Of a stretch of 48,203 nucleotides of DNA, positions 27,269-36,244 are shown piece by piece. A model generated the notes under the pieces. It was not told the DNA's origin and ran no database searches. It worked only from the letters and a program-made list of their open reading frames with translations. The stretch spans positions 1 through 48,203 of the forward strand of contig JAJTCJ010000012.1 in the NCBI GenBank assembly GCA_021323165.1, given 5' to 3'. Origin of the DNA: Bacteroidota bacterium. GTDB taxonomy: Bacteria; Bacteroidota; Bacteroidia; 2-12-FULL-35-15. Position 1 is the first letter of the stretch; each line of letters opens with the position of its first letter. Made by a program: the position numbers and the translations under genes.

Positions 27269-28846
27269 ATGCGATCGTATTACAGTCATTTACAAGCAGT
27301 AAAAAGTGTCGGAGAAGAAGTATTGGTATCACAAAAACCAACATTCCGCTCTTCTGCTATATTTCCTGTGATCCACAATGCGGACTATTCTTCCAAAGTT
27401 ATTTTTATGGGGTATTGGCTCCTTAAAAGAAACATAAAAGAAATCGGTTTGCTTTATACTTTACGTGCGGCAGAAGGGAATATTATTTCAAGAAAATATT
27501 TACTCATCGATTCTGCCAAAGCATTTTCAATTCAATTGAGTGAGTTCAATGATTTGATCGGAGATAATTTCATTGGGTCTTTGGAGATGGAAATATTTTC
27601 AACCCAGGATCTTGTATATCCGTATCCGGCATTTGTACTAGTTTATTTTGGAGATCATTTCAGTACTGCCGTTCACACTGTCGGACGTATATACAATGAC
27701 ATTGAAGACCTTACAAAAAATGAAGAATACAAAGTTCGTGAATCCGGTTTTGATATTTACGGAAGTACGAATCTGTCTCCTTTTGTTTCTTTAACAAACG
27801 GACCAATAAAAAACGATCACCCGGAGATAACATATACCATTAATAATTCTAAGAAAAATTCGATTAAAGGAAAGTTTAATATTCCTGCACTTAAACCTTT
27901 TGAAACAGTTTTTGTAAAACTAAAAGATCATATCGATCTCTCTTCAATTCTTGGAAACGATGCAGGAACTATAACCTTAGGCCATAATTTTGAAGGTTTT
28001 TTTCCTCGTTTTGCTGTAGGAAATTTTGATGAAAAAGCTAAAACAGTTAGTATCACTCACTCCTATTACGATAGTTCAGCTATTGCAGATGAAAAATCGT
28101 TCTGGAATCGTAAGGACGAACTCTTTAATGACAGTTCTGTTGCGATTCCATTATATGTGACTGAAGGATATTATACCAGGATTGCCCTCTACCCTATTTT
28201 CTCTCCATCTGATTTCACCCTGTCCTACGCTTTTTACACTGAAGAAGGAAAACTTATAAAATTTTTGAAAGATTATCATCTTATTAAAAGCATTGATAAC
28301 AGATACGAACAAATTGACTTTGAAGAAATACTCAGTAAAGAAAACATTAATACTCTGGATACAAAGACCGTTAATCTTATTTGTAACTGGGAAGATAAAA
28401 CCAAAATACCTACTCGCGTGAAATTCGGGTTGAACGTAGGTAGCAAAGGCAGATCAACTGAATTACCTTCTAATATATGTTTTGCACCACAACTTGGTAA
28501 TCCGGCAGTATTGAAAAAAGCAGGAACATTTCGCTGGGCACCATTTGTAAATGCAGGCAGATCTGAAGTTGTACTAACCAATTCAGCTTCCCTTAAAGAA
28601 TATTCAAAACCGGCAAATGTTAAACTTAATTTCCATCGGGAAGAAGATGATCAAAGAATAAGCAGAGACGTTAAGATTGCCGCAAACGGTAGCTTAAAGA
28701 TCGATCTGGGTAAGGATGATGAGCTGAATATTTTCTTTAACGAAAAGAGTGGATGGATGACAGCACAGTCAGACAATCCTTTTTTAAACGGATATTATTT
28801 TGATTTTTTTGAAAGTGGCGCAGTGGGCGCTGATCATATATTTTAA
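27269..28846 (+). CDS. Unrecognised 525-residue beta-rich protein in the nonulosonate operon
   Basis: I do not recognise this family. The protein has no signal peptide, no membrane helix and no catalytic motif I can name. Composition is rich in alternating polar/aromatic residues, suggesting beta-sandwich or beta-helix structure. Two segments are loosely alike: one around residue 270 (ITHSYYDSSAIADEKSFW) and the C-terminal end (YYFDFFESGAVGADHIF). Both follow similar strand-rich stretches, so an internal duplication is possible. A conserved-looking PQLGNPAVLKKAGTFRWAPF lies near 410-430. It sits 20 bases after pseC and 35 before the methylase gene, inside the operon, so it most likely acts on the same sugar or its carrier. 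Possible roles (lyase, carbohydrate binding, transfer) cannot be separated by eye. Confidence 0.75.
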   Translation: MRSYYSHLQAVKSVGEEVLVSQKPTFRSSAIFPVIHNADYSSKVIFMGYWLLKRNIKEIGLLYTLRAAEGNIISRKYLLIDSAKAFSIQLSEFNDLIGDNFIGSLEMEIFSTQDLVYPYPAFVLVYFGDHFSTAVHTVGRIYNDIEDLTKNEEYKVRESGFDIYGSTNLSPFVSLTNGPIKNDHPEITYTINNSKKNSIKGKFNIPALKPFETVFVKLKDHIDLSSILGNDAGTITLGHNFEGFFPRFAVGNFDEKAKTVSITHSYYDSSAIADEKSFWNRKDELFNDSSVAIPLYVTEGYYTRIALYPIFSPSDFTLSYAFYTEEGKLIKFLKDYHLIKSIDNRYEQIDFEEILSKENINTLDTKTVNLICNWEDKTKIPTRVKFGLNVGSKGRSTELPSNICFAPQLGNPAVLKKAGTFRWAPFVNAGRSEVVLTNSASLKEYSKPANVKLNFHREEDDQRISRDVKIAANGSLKIDLGKDDELNIFFNEKSGWMTAQSDNPFLNGYYFDFFESGAVGADHIF

Positions 28847-28881
28847 TATTAAACAGAGTTAATTAAGAAATAATAAACAAA

Positions 28882-29520
28882 ATGAAAACAGAACAAATAG
28901 ATTTTTGGAAAGGCGAATTTGGAAAAGAATATACAGACAGATGTACCTTTTCTGATGAAGAATGGGATAAGTTTTACAGTAAAACATGGGGGAAGACCAA
29001 AATTGAAATGAATAAAGGTTTCATTGGTAATTTATCGAAAGATATTAAGATCCTGGAAGTGGGATGCAATACAGGAATGCAATTGAATGGTTTGCAGAGA
29101 ATGGGGTTTGAAAATATTTATGGAGTGGAATTACAACCATATGCAGCTGAAGAAGCAAAAAAAAGAACAAAGAATATCAATATAGTTTGTGGATCGGGCT
29201 TCGATCTTCCATTCAAAGATTCTTATTTTGATGTTGTATGTACAAATGGTGTGTTGATACATATTTCACCTAATGACCTTCCGAAAATAATGCAGGAAAT
29301 GTATCGTTGCTCAAAAAAATATATTTGGGGATTTGAATATTTTTCAGAAAATGTTACTGAAATTAATTACAGAGGCCACAGCAATTATTTATGGAAGGCT
29401 GATTATGCAGCACTTTTTATCAAACAGTTCCCAGATCTGAAACTGGTAAAAAAAGAAATGTATCCATATCTTGATAATCCATCGAATGTTGATTATATGT
29501 ATCTTTTAGAAAAACAATAG
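28882..29520 (+). CDS. Pseudaminate-biosynthesis-associated SAM methyltransferase
   Basis: A 212-residue class I methyltransferase. SAM motif I ILEVGCNTG is at 57-65 and an acidic motif II (YGVELQPYA) follows. Motif IV appears as FDVVCTNGVLIHISP. The N-terminal TEQIDFWKGEFGKEYTDRC and the GVLIHI..NDLPK..QEM pattern match what I know of the pseudaminic-acid-associated methylase group. The probable substrate is a nonulosonate or its precursor; the methylated position is unknown. Confidence 0.83.
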   Translation: MKTEQIDFWKGEFGKEYTDRCTFSDEEWDKFYSKTWGKTKIEMNKGFIGNLSKDIKILEVGCNTGMQLNGLQRMGFENIYGVELQPYAAEEAKKRTKNINIVCGSGFDLPFKDSYFDVVCTNGVLIHISPNDLPKIMQEMYRCSKKYIWGFEYFSENVTEINYRGHSNYLWKADYAALFIKQFPDLKLVKKEMYPYLDNPSNVDYMYLLEKQ

Positions 29521-29548
29521 CTTCTCATTTGAGTTTAATTTGAATAAC

Positions 29549-30286
29549 ATGTCTCTTTCAAAACCTCATATAGGTATTATAACTCAAGCCAGGATGACCA
29601 GCACCAGGTTGCCTGGGAAGGTCTTTAAGGAAGTTAATTCAAAATCTTTGTTACAATACCATATTGAAAGATTAAAAGAAACAGGTTTCGACATCGCCAT
29701 TGCTACGACCACTAACGATACTGATGATTGCATATCTGAATACGCAAATCAACAAAAAATAAATGTTTTTCGAGGAAGTGAAACAGATGTTTTAAGCCGA
29801 TATTATGGAACTGCATCAAAATACAATTATGATATTTTAGTCCGCGTAACTTCTGATTGTCCGCTTATAGATTCGCATTTGATCAGGAACAGCATTGAAA
29901 AATATCTTCAGTTGAACAACTCTAAATTGTATATGAGTAATGCTCTTGAAAGAACTTTTGCGCGTGGTTTCGACTTTGAAATATTCTCATTTGAATTGTT
30001 AAAGGAAGCTTTTGAAAAAGCAACTCTTGAATCAGAAAGAGAACATGTTACACCATTTATCTGGAAGAATATCCCTGGAAATGTAGAATTCTACCATGTC
30101 AAACAAAGCATCGACAATAGCCATTTGCGTATAACTGTAGACACAAGCGATGATTTTGAATTAATAAGGACTTTGATAGAAAAGTATCATGCTGATAAAT
30201 TGAATTACGTGGAGATCGAAACACTACTAAATGAACATCCTGAATTGGTAAGCATTAATGCACATATTGAACAAAAAAAACTATGA
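29549..30286 (+). CDS. SpsF/PseF-like cytidylyltransferase
   Basis: 245 residues from the ATG at 29549 (a TTG at 29540 is possible but less likely). The nucleotidyltransferase signature IITQARMTSTRLPGKVF is at the start; DTDD, VFRGSETDVLSRYY and VRVTSDCPLID follow. This is the SpsF-like branch of CMP-sugar synthetases rather than the NeuA branch. It should activate the nonulosonic acid with CTP. Its stop overlaps the next ATG (ATGA at 30283). Confidence 0.83.
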   Translation: MSLSKPHIGIITQARMTSTRLPGKVFKEVNSKSLLQYHIERLKETGFDIAIATTTNDTDDCISEYANQQKINVFRGSETDVLSRYYGTASKYNYDILVRVTSDCPLIDSHLIRNSIEKYLQLNNSKLYMSNALERTFARGFDFEIFSFELLKEAFEKATLESEREHVTPFIWKNIPGNVEFYHVKQSIDNSHLRITVDTSDDFELIRTLIEKYHADKLNYVEIETLLNEHPELVSINAHIEQKKL

Positions 30287-31119
30287 AAAAAGATCCTATC
30301 GTTGACAAGAAGAAATTTGAAGAAGAAGGTTATTTAGTTGTAAAAAATGTTTTTTCACCGGAAGAAATAGAACAGTTTAGAAGTGATGCTTATAAACAGT
30401 ACGAAAACGACAGCAAAAAAGGATTAAATTATGATATTACTAAAACAAACGCGCGTTCTTTACGTGGAGATCTTTTAAGCAAAGATTTGATGAGAAAGAT
30501 CATCCTTGATGAAAGAGTGTTGGATATTGCCAGAAAAATACTCGGACCTGATATTGTTTATTTTGGAGACAGCAATTTTCAATTTGGAGTAGGTTTCAGA
30601 GGTTTTCATCGCGACAATGTGGATCGTGAATTTAATAACGGCCCTGATTGGGATGGAGATTATAATATAATTCGTATGGGATTGTATTTGCAGGATCACA
30701 GTAAATACAGCGGAGGATTAAAGATCAAAAAAGGATCTCATAAAAATGCTTCCGGAAAATCAATTATATTAAATACTAGTCCTGGTGACCTTGCATTATG
30801 GAGTTTAAGAACATTACACAGTGGCAATGCTGTTCGCCTTAAGCTTATGCCAAATTTTTCAGTAGATTATTTTGAACGCTTTGTTCCTGCCTTCCTGAAA
30901 GTAGATGAGCCAAAGGAAAGAGTTGGATGCTTTTTTACATTTGGGGTAAAAGGCAAGCATCTGGACAGATATATAAGTGAATATATGCTTAAGGCAAAAC
31001 CTGTTTTAGAAAACCTAAAAAATTCTCCTTTAAATGAAGGAGTATTAGATGAACTTAAATCAAAGAAAGTAACTTTGATCAGGCCAATGGTGAATGCAAC
31101 TGAACAAAATTCAAAATAA
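30283..31119 (+). CDS. Phytanoyl-CoA dioxygenase (PhyH)-like Fe(II)/2-oxoglutarate oxygenase
   Basis: A 278-residue protein. FEEEGYLVVKNVFSPEEIEQFR is the PhyH N-terminus. The iron-binding HxD is in FHRDN near residue 108, and the distal histidine in LRTLHSGN near residue 187. PhyH proteins hydroxylate or desaturate small molecules with 2-oxoglutarate and oxygen. Its place between the cytidylyltransferase and PseG genes, coupled by ATGA to the former, suggests oxidation of the nonulosonate or a substituent on it. The substrate is inferred, not known. Confidence 0.8.
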   Translation: MKKDPIVDKKKFEEEGYLVVKNVFSPEEIEQFRSDAYKQYENDSKKGLNYDITKTNARSLRGDLLSKDLMRKIILDERVLDIARKILGPDIVYFGDSNFQFGVGFRGFHRDNVDREFNNGPDWDGDYNIIRMGLYLQDHSKYSGGLKIKKGSHKNASGKSIILNTSPGDLALWSLRTLHSGNAVRLKLMPNFSVDYFERFVPAFLKVDEPKERVGCFFTFGVKGKHLDRYISEYMLKAKPVLENLKNSPLNEGVLDELKSKKVTLIRPMVNATEQNSK

Positions 31120-31122
31120 AAC

Positions 31123-32592
31123 TTGAAAAAACACCGTATAGTATTCAGGGCGGATGGAGATCTGATTGCAGGCTACGGGCATGTTATAAGATCTCTCAGC
31201 TTAGCATCTATCCTCAAGTCGAAATATCATTGTGTATTTATAATTCGTGAACCCGATCAGTTTCTGAAACAAGAAATAGAAAAAATTTGCTCTGAAATTG
31301 TTGAAGTTCCTAAAGCAGTAAATTACAACAAGGAAGCTTCACAGATCACCAAAAAAGTCATAAACACAAATGATATTGTGATTCTGGATGGATACCATTT
31401 CGATTCAAAATATCAGTTAATTATAAAAAAATCTGCTTACAAGGTTGTTTGTATAGATGATATTTATGATAGACATTTCACATCAGATATTGTCATTAAT
31501 CATAGTGAAGGTATTAAAGAATCTAACTATTCAAGAGAATTTTACACGAAGCTTTATCTCGGATCAAAATATGCTATCCTAAGGAAATCTTTTTTAACAA
31601 ATGCCAAACGCGAATTAATCCCTGAAACTTCAGAACAGCATGTATTTATCAGCATGGGAGGCACTGACCAAAAAAATTTTACTGAAAAAGCGTTGACATT
31701 GTGTTTAAAGCAAAAAAACATTACCGCAATCGATATTGTTGTCGGCAGCTTCTATGCTCATTTAGAAGAGCTCAAAGTAATTATATCACGCAACAAAAAC
31801 ATTAAGATAAAAATACATTCAAATCTGAATGAGAAAGAGATATCATCTCTGATGAAAAAATCAACATTTGGAATTTGTTCAGCCAGTACTGTTTCTTATG
31901 AATATAGTTGTACAGGGGGAATTTTATTTTTGTATCAAACTGTTTCTAATCAAAAGAAAATATTCGAATTTTTGATTAAGACCGGGTCAGCATTTCCAGC
32001 TGAAGATCTTAATAAAAAAAGCAGTTTATTAAATTCAAAAAAACTTAAGACAGAATATTTTAATCTGCGAAAACATTATTTTTCAGGTAATTCGGCTGAA
32101 AATCTTGAAGCCATTTTTTCAAAAATAGAATCCGAGCGGGGAATATCAATAAGAAAAGCTGCTATCAGTGATTTACAAATATATTTTAAATGGGCAAATG
32201 ATCCGGAGGTAAGACATAATTCTATCAATACCTCTCAAATTTCACTTGAAGGCCACAATAAGTGGTTTAAATTGAAACTAAAAAACAAAACATCCATTTT
32301 GTATGTTATCGAAAAATCAGGGATTGCTATCGGACAGGTTAGACTTGATAAAGATAAAAATGGTTGGGAAATCGACTATTCTATTGCCAAACAATTTCGG
32401 GGTAAAGGATTTGGAGAGATCATTCTGAGGAATGCGATCCTTCAATTCAGAAAAAAACATATGGATAAAATTATTGGAAAAGTAAAACAGTCTAATGTAC
32501 CTTCTTGTAAAGTTTTTGATAACCTGAACTTTGTTAAGTCAAAAACATTTAAAATTGAGAATATTGTTTATAACATGTACACATTAGAATGA
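31123..32592 (+). CDS. PseG-PseH fusion: UDP-sugar hydrolase plus GNAT acetyltransferase
   Basis: A 489-residue protein starting at TTG, 3 bases after the previous stop. Residues 1-~340 are PseG-like: FRADGDLIAGYGHVIRS at the N-terminus (H20 corresponds to the catalytic His of PseG), VCIDDIYDR, ISMGGTDQKN and a GT-B-like C-terminal half with ICSASTVSYEYSCTGG. Residues ~345-489 are a GNAT domain: IRKAAISDLQIYFKWANDPEVR and QFRGKGFGE, the acetyl-CoA-binding loop. Together they cover N-acetylation of UDP-4-amino-4,6-dideoxy-AltNAc and removal of UDP, normally two genes (pseH, pseG). Confidence 0.88.
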   Translation: MKKHRIVFRADGDLIAGYGHVIRSLSLASILKSKYHCVFIIREPDQFLKQEIEKICSEIVEVPKAVNYNKEASQITKKVINTNDIVILDGYHFDSKYQLIIKKSAYKVVCIDDIYDRHFTSDIVINHSEGIKESNYSREFYTKLYLGSKYAILRKSFLTNAKRELIPETSEQHVFISMGGTDQKNFTEKALTLCLKQKNITAIDIVVGSFYAHLEELKVIISRNKNIKIKIHSNLNEKEISSLMKKSTFGICSASTVSYEYSCTGGILFLYQTVSNQKKIFEFLIKTGSAFPAEDLNKKSSLLNSKKLKTEYFNLRKHYFSGNSAENLEAIFSKIESERGISIRKAAISDLQIYFKWANDPEVRHNSINTSQISLEGHNKWFKLKLKNKTSILYVIEKSGIAIGQVRLDKDKNGWEIDYSIAKQFRGKGFGEIILRNAILQFRKKHMDKIIGKVKQSNVPSCKVFDNLNFVKSKTFKIENIVYNMYTLE

Positions 32593-32629
32593 CCTACTAT
32601 CGGCTCTGTACTAATTGCCAAAGTATTCT

Positions 32630-32637
32630 TACATTTG
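32630..32637 (+). promoter_or_regulatory. Possible internal promoter (-7 box) before the synthase gene
   Basis: TACATTTG matches TAnnTTTG in the only sizeable gap (67 bases) of the middle of the operon. An ATTG lies only 12 bases upstream, closer than usual, so support is moderate. Confidence 0.4.
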
Positions 32638-32659
32638 CATCCTAATTTATTCGCTTCAC

Positions 32660-33694
32660 ATGAAAAAAATAATCAATACCAATTTTTTCCGAATAGGTGA
32701 AGACCAACCTTGTTATATTATTGCCGAGATTGGCAGTAACCACAATGGAAACTACGACATGGCCTGCGAGCTAATTGAAAAAGCAGCGGCCTGCGGAGTT
32801 AATGCCGTAAAATTTCAAACCTTTAAGGCTAAGGACCATTATTCTAAAAAAACTCCCAAAATAGGACTATATAAAGAAGGAATTTATGAGTTAATTGAAA
32901 AACTTGAAATTGATAGAAGCTGGCATACAAAGCTGTCTGCTTTATGTACAAAATTAAAGATCGATTTTTTAGATTCGCCCTGCGACAAGGAGGCTATTGA
33001 TATTGCTGTTTCGGTTGGAATGCCAATAATAAAAATTGCTTCTTATGATATGGTTGATGGCAGATTGGTTAGTGAGATCGCTAAAACCGGCAAAGGCGTA
33101 ATGTTTTCGACCGGAATGTCAAGCACTTCAGAGATAGAGACGGCAGTCAATATCTGCAGATCAAATGGAAATGATAATATTATAGTTCTTCAGTGCACTT
33201 CGTTATATCCTGCTCCTGCACATTTAACCAATCTGAAAACAATGAATACAATTGGTAATATGTTCGGAGTGATTACCGGCTATTCTGACCACACGCTTGG
33301 CGACCATATTCCTTGTGCGGCTGTAGCTATGGGAGCCAAAGTGATCGAGAAACATTATACCTTAGGAAGAGGATTACCCGGACCGGATCATAATTTTGCA
33401 ATTGAACCGGAAGAATTAAAAGTAATGGTAAGCAGAATGCGTGATATTGAAAGCGCTATAGGAGATGGTATTAAAAATGGTCCGCGTGAAGAAGAAATGG
33501 AGCTTTATACAAAAGCCAGAAGAAGTATCATTGCCAAAACAAAGATCAATAAAGGACATATAATAACCGGAAATGATATTGTGATTAAAAGACCCGGCTT
33601 AGGGATACATCCATCACAGATCGAATTAGTAATAGGTAAAAAGGCTATTAAAGATATTGAAGAGGATGAACCGATAACCTGGGATATGATATGA
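32660..33694 (+). CDS. Nonulosonic acid synthase, NeuB/LegI type with SAF domain
   Basis: 344 residues from the ATG at 32660; an earlier ATG-like start at 32615 adds 15 residues outside the family and lies over the -7 box. The TIM barrel shows YIIAEIGSNHNGN, NAVKFQTFKA, GYSDHTLG and GAKVIEKHYTLGRGLPGPDHN. The C-terminal ~60 residues are an antifreeze/SAF-like domain. Members condense a 6-deoxy hexosamine or ManNAc with phosphoenolpyruvate. The IGSNHNG and GPDH motifs are those of NeuB/LegI; classical PseI has ANH.G and a different (E/V)DS..S stretch. The surrounding genes are pseudaminate-type, so the exact product is uncertain. Its stop overlaps the next ATG. Confidence 0.87.
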   Translation: MKKIINTNFFRIGEDQPCYIIAEIGSNHNGNYDMACELIEKAAACGVNAVKFQTFKAKDHYSKKTPKIGLYKEGIYELIEKLEIDRSWHTKLSALCTKLKIDFLDSPCDKEAIDIAVSVGMPIIKIASYDMVDGRLVSEIAKTGKGVMFSTGMSSTSEIETAVNICRSNGNDNIIVLQCTSLYPAPAHLTNLKTMNTIGNMFGVITGYSDHTLGDHIPCAAVAMGAKVIEKHYTLGRGLPGPDHNFAIEPEELKVMVSRMRDIESAIGDGIKNGPREEEMELYTKARRSIIAKTKINKGHIITGNDIVIKRPGLGIHPSQIELVIGKKAIKDIEEDEPITWDMI

Positions 33695-34635
33695 AGAAGC
33701 GAATTCTGTTATCAGGTCTTGGAGGCTCTTTATTTCCTTACCTGCATAACAAACTAAAAAACTCTTATGATCTTTATTATGTAGATTCGGATGAATCCTT
33801 AAAAGATCTATATCCCGATCTTAATTTTTTTCCTGCTCCCTTGGTTACTTCCAAGGAATATTCCGCCTTTATTGAAGATCTTATTTCCAAGCATTCAATT
33901 GAAATTTACATTCCTTTAATTGATGAAGAAATCGAGATTGCTCATCGGATTAAAAATAAGCTGCCATTTATTAAACTACTATCAGCTGATCTTAATTTCT
34001 GCACCTTAGCATTAAGAAAAGATCTCCTCATGAAAGAATTAAAAGCCCATGGAATCTCTGAAATTAAAACCTGGACAGGTGACAATTTTGAGTGGTCTGA
34101 GGGAGTTTTTTTTGTAAAACCAATCTCCGGTAGAGGAAGCCGCGGGATCAGAAAAATAAGCAGTGAACAAGAGCTAAAAGCTTATTATCTTCTTGAAAAA
34201 TATAAACCAAAGGATATATTGATCCAAGAGTGTATAGAAGGACAAGAATATACTGTTGGGGCTTTGATCAATCCATGCAATGATCTCATTTACCTAAGTA
34301 CACGAAAGATCCTTAAAAAGAAAGGAATCACCATAAAAGCTATCACTGAAAACAATTCAGCTATTGATGATGCAGTTGATAGAATCAGAAAATCATTAAA
34401 ACCCAAAGGGCCGATTAACGTACAGCTGTATATTACTGATAAAGGAGAAGTAAAGATCTTTGAAATAAATCCACGCTTCTCTACTACAACTATCATGAGT
34501 TACGAAGATGGTCATGATGAGATTGGTTTATGGTTAAGACACTTTGATTCAAAATATGAACAACAGTTAATACGTCCAAAGACAGGCCTAATTCTTCACC
34601 GCAGATGGGAAAATGTATTCTATGAACGCTCATAA
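33691..34635 (+). CDS. ATP-grasp ligase (CarB-like)
   Basis: A 314-residue protein. The N-terminal Rossmann-like domain (RILLSGLGGSLFPYL) precedes the ATP-grasp core. That core includes the glycine-rich loop FFVKPISGRGSRGI, the IQECIEGQEYTVGAL segment and the metal-binding KIFEINPRFSTTT. ATP-grasp enzymes join a carboxylate to an amine or thiol through an acyl phosphate. In this operon it may attach an amino acid or other acid to an amino group of the sugar; this is inference from context. ATGA overlap with the synthase and a short overlap with the next gene show tight coupling. Confidence 0.82.
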   Translation: MKKRILLSGLGGSLFPYLHNKLKNSYDLYYVDSDESLKDLYPDLNFFPAPLVTSKEYSAFIEDLISKHSIEIYIPLIDEEIEIAHRIKNKLPFIKLLSADLNFCTLALRKDLLMKELKAHGISEIKTWTGDNFEWSEGVFFVKPISGRGSRGIRKISSEQELKAYYLLEKYKPKDILIQECIEGQEYTVGALINPCNDLIYLSTRKILKKKGITIKAITENNSAIDDAVDRIRKSLKPKGPINVQLYITDKGEVKIFEINPRFSTTTIMSYEDGHDEIGLWLRHFDSKYEQQLIRPKTGLILHRRWENVFYERS

Positions 34636-35503
34636 TAAAAACATCTTAATTGTAGGAGGATCAGGCTATCTTGGAACTCATTTAAGGAAATCACTTTCTT
34701 CATTTAATATTTTTTTCACCTCCAGAACACAAAAATCATCCGCAATAGAATTGGACCTTTTAAAGGACAACACCTATAATAATATTGCTGGCCGATCATA
34801 TGAAATTATTATTCTTTTAGCCTCTTCATTAAAAGGTTTAGGAACAACAGAATTAAATCCGGATTTTTTGGAAACAGATACTTTGGGTCTCTCATCTTTT
34901 CTTCAATACATTCAAAATAATAAGCTTACAAAAAAAATAATTTTCACTTCCTCAATGACTGTCTATGGCAGTCATACTATCAATCCTGTAAAAGAGGATT
35001 TCCCACTTTTCCCAACAAGCACATACGGGCTTAGCAAAGTTCTTGCAGAAAAAATTTTATCTTTTAATTGTACATTTTCAGAAATAAATGGAGTCATATT
35101 AAGAATTCCGGGAATTTACGGTGGTGAAAGAAAATCCGGATTCATATATAACACTGCTTTAAGATGTTCAAATAATGACAGCATTCAACTTGATACGAGC
35201 AATCTTGGATATTGGGAAACAATCAATATCGTAGATTTATGCAGCTGGATAAATGAATTCATTTTGAAATATGATTGGAAATCAAAAATAGATGTGTTTA
35301 ATATGAGTTATGGTGTTAAAACGGATTTTATTGAATGTGCTGATTTTATCAGACAACAATTGGACTCAAGTTCAAAAATCATCGCTCAAAAACAATATTC
35401 AGACTTTTACCTTGACAATTCTAAAATAAAGAAATTTATTTCTATTGAAGATAAATATGAACTATCCTTAAAAAATTATCTTAAGGAAAATTTTAAGAAA
35501 TGA
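34622..35503 (+). CDS. NAD(P)-dependent extended SDR (epimerase/dehydratase-like)
   Basis: 293 residues from the ATG at 34622 (ATG at 34613 is also possible). ILIVGGSGYLGTHL is the nucleotide-binding motif, TSSMTVYG holds the active-site Ser region, and YGLSK is the catalytic YxxxK. The length fits epimerase or reductase members such as dTDP-4-dehydrorhamnose reductase-like enzymes. It is overlapped by the ATP-grasp gene in front and by the phosphatase gene behind (ATGA at 35500). The substrate is unknown but probably a sugar of this pathway. Confidence 0.83.
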   Translation: MNAHNKNILIVGGSGYLGTHLRKSLSSFNIFFTSRTQKSSAIELDLLKDNTYNNIAGRSYEIIILLASSLKGLGTTELNPDFLETDTLGLSSFLQYIQNNKLTKKIIFTSSMTVYGSHTINPVKEDFPLFPTSTYGLSKVLAEKILSFNCTFSEINGVILRIPGIYGGERKSGFIYNTALRCSNNDSIQLDTSNLGYWETINIVDLCSWINEFILKYDWKSKIDVFNMSYGVKTDFIECADFIRQQLDSSSKIIAQKQYSDFYLDNSKIKKFISIEDKYELSLKNYLKENFKK

Positions 35504-36234
35504 ATTTTATAATCGGAGACATACACGGTGAATTTAACAAGCTCAAAAAACTTGTAAGCAACATTATCAGTTCTGATAATGATCCGACATTAATTTTTAT
35601 AGGTGACTATACAAATAAAGGAGAAGACCCATATAATACTTTAATATTCCTTTTAGAATTAAACAATAAATATAAATGTATTTTCCTTCGTGGAAATCAC
35701 GAATACATGTGGCAGAAGCTCCAAAACAACAAAGGAAAAGATGCTGAAGATCTTTTAAAATATGGGGCACTCAATACAACTTTATCAATAAATAAAGATC
35801 ATAACCTTTTAGAAACAAAAACATATATAGAAGAGAAATTTTCGATTATTTTAAATAATCTAAAGAACTATTATGAATGTGATAATTTTATTATTACCCA
35901 TAGTGGGATCAAACCGGATCAATACAATACTCCTATAAATAATATAGCCGCTGAAGACTTTTTATTTAACAGATATGATTTTATAAGTTTAGAAAAGCTC
36001 TATTTTAATAAACGTGTGATATTTGGTCATACAGGTTTTTATTCTCCTTTTTATGACGGTTTCAAAATCGGAATTGACACCGCAGCTTGCTACCTGGAAG
36101 CTCAACCATTGACGGCCTTTTGTACGAGTGAAGATTTTTTTATAAATTCAGCTAATATTATCACACCCTTATCATCGATAAATAAATCATTTTGTCCTGC
36201 AATACCCCGTGTTAAAGCATGGAGACAAAAATAA
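35500..36234 (+). CDS. PPP-family metallophosphoesterase
   Basis: A 244-residue protein. The PPP motifs are in order: GDIHG at 7-11, GDYTNKG (usual form GDxxDRG, here with Asn-Lys), RGNHE near 66, THSG near 130 and GHT near 170. It is close to bacterial Ser/Thr phosphatases and diadenosine tetraphosphatases. The NK in place of DR changes the residues that normally contact phosphate, so specificity may have shifted. In a sugar operon it might remove phosphate from a sugar or lipid intermediate. It is coupled by ATGA to the SDR gene. Lys/Asn/Ile-rich composition is marked here. Confidence 0.8.
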   Translation: MNFIIGDIHGEFNKLKKLVSNIISSDNDPTLIFIGDYTNKGEDPYNTLIFLLELNNKYKCIFLRGNHEYMWQKLQNNKGKDAEDLLKYGALNTTLSINKDHNLLETKTYIEEKFSIILNNLKNYYECDNFIITHSGIKPDQYNTPINNIAAEDFLFNRYDFISLEKLYFNKRVIFGHTGFYSPFYDGFKIGIDTAACYLEAQPLTAFCTSEDFFINSANIITPLSSINKSFCPAIPRVKAWRQK

Positions 36235-36244
36235 ATTATATCAT

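Noticed and set aside
32615-32659. Earlier start for the nonulosonic acid synthase
   Set aside because: It adds 15 hydrophobic residues not found in the family and overlaps the -7 box; the ATG at 32660 gives the normal N-terminus.
32660-33694. Sialic acid (Neu5Ac) synthase and a sialic acid pathway
   Set aside because: There is no NeuC/ManNAc-forming gene or NeuA-type synthetase, and the neighbours are PseB, PseC, PseG and PseH types; the exact nonulosonate is left open.
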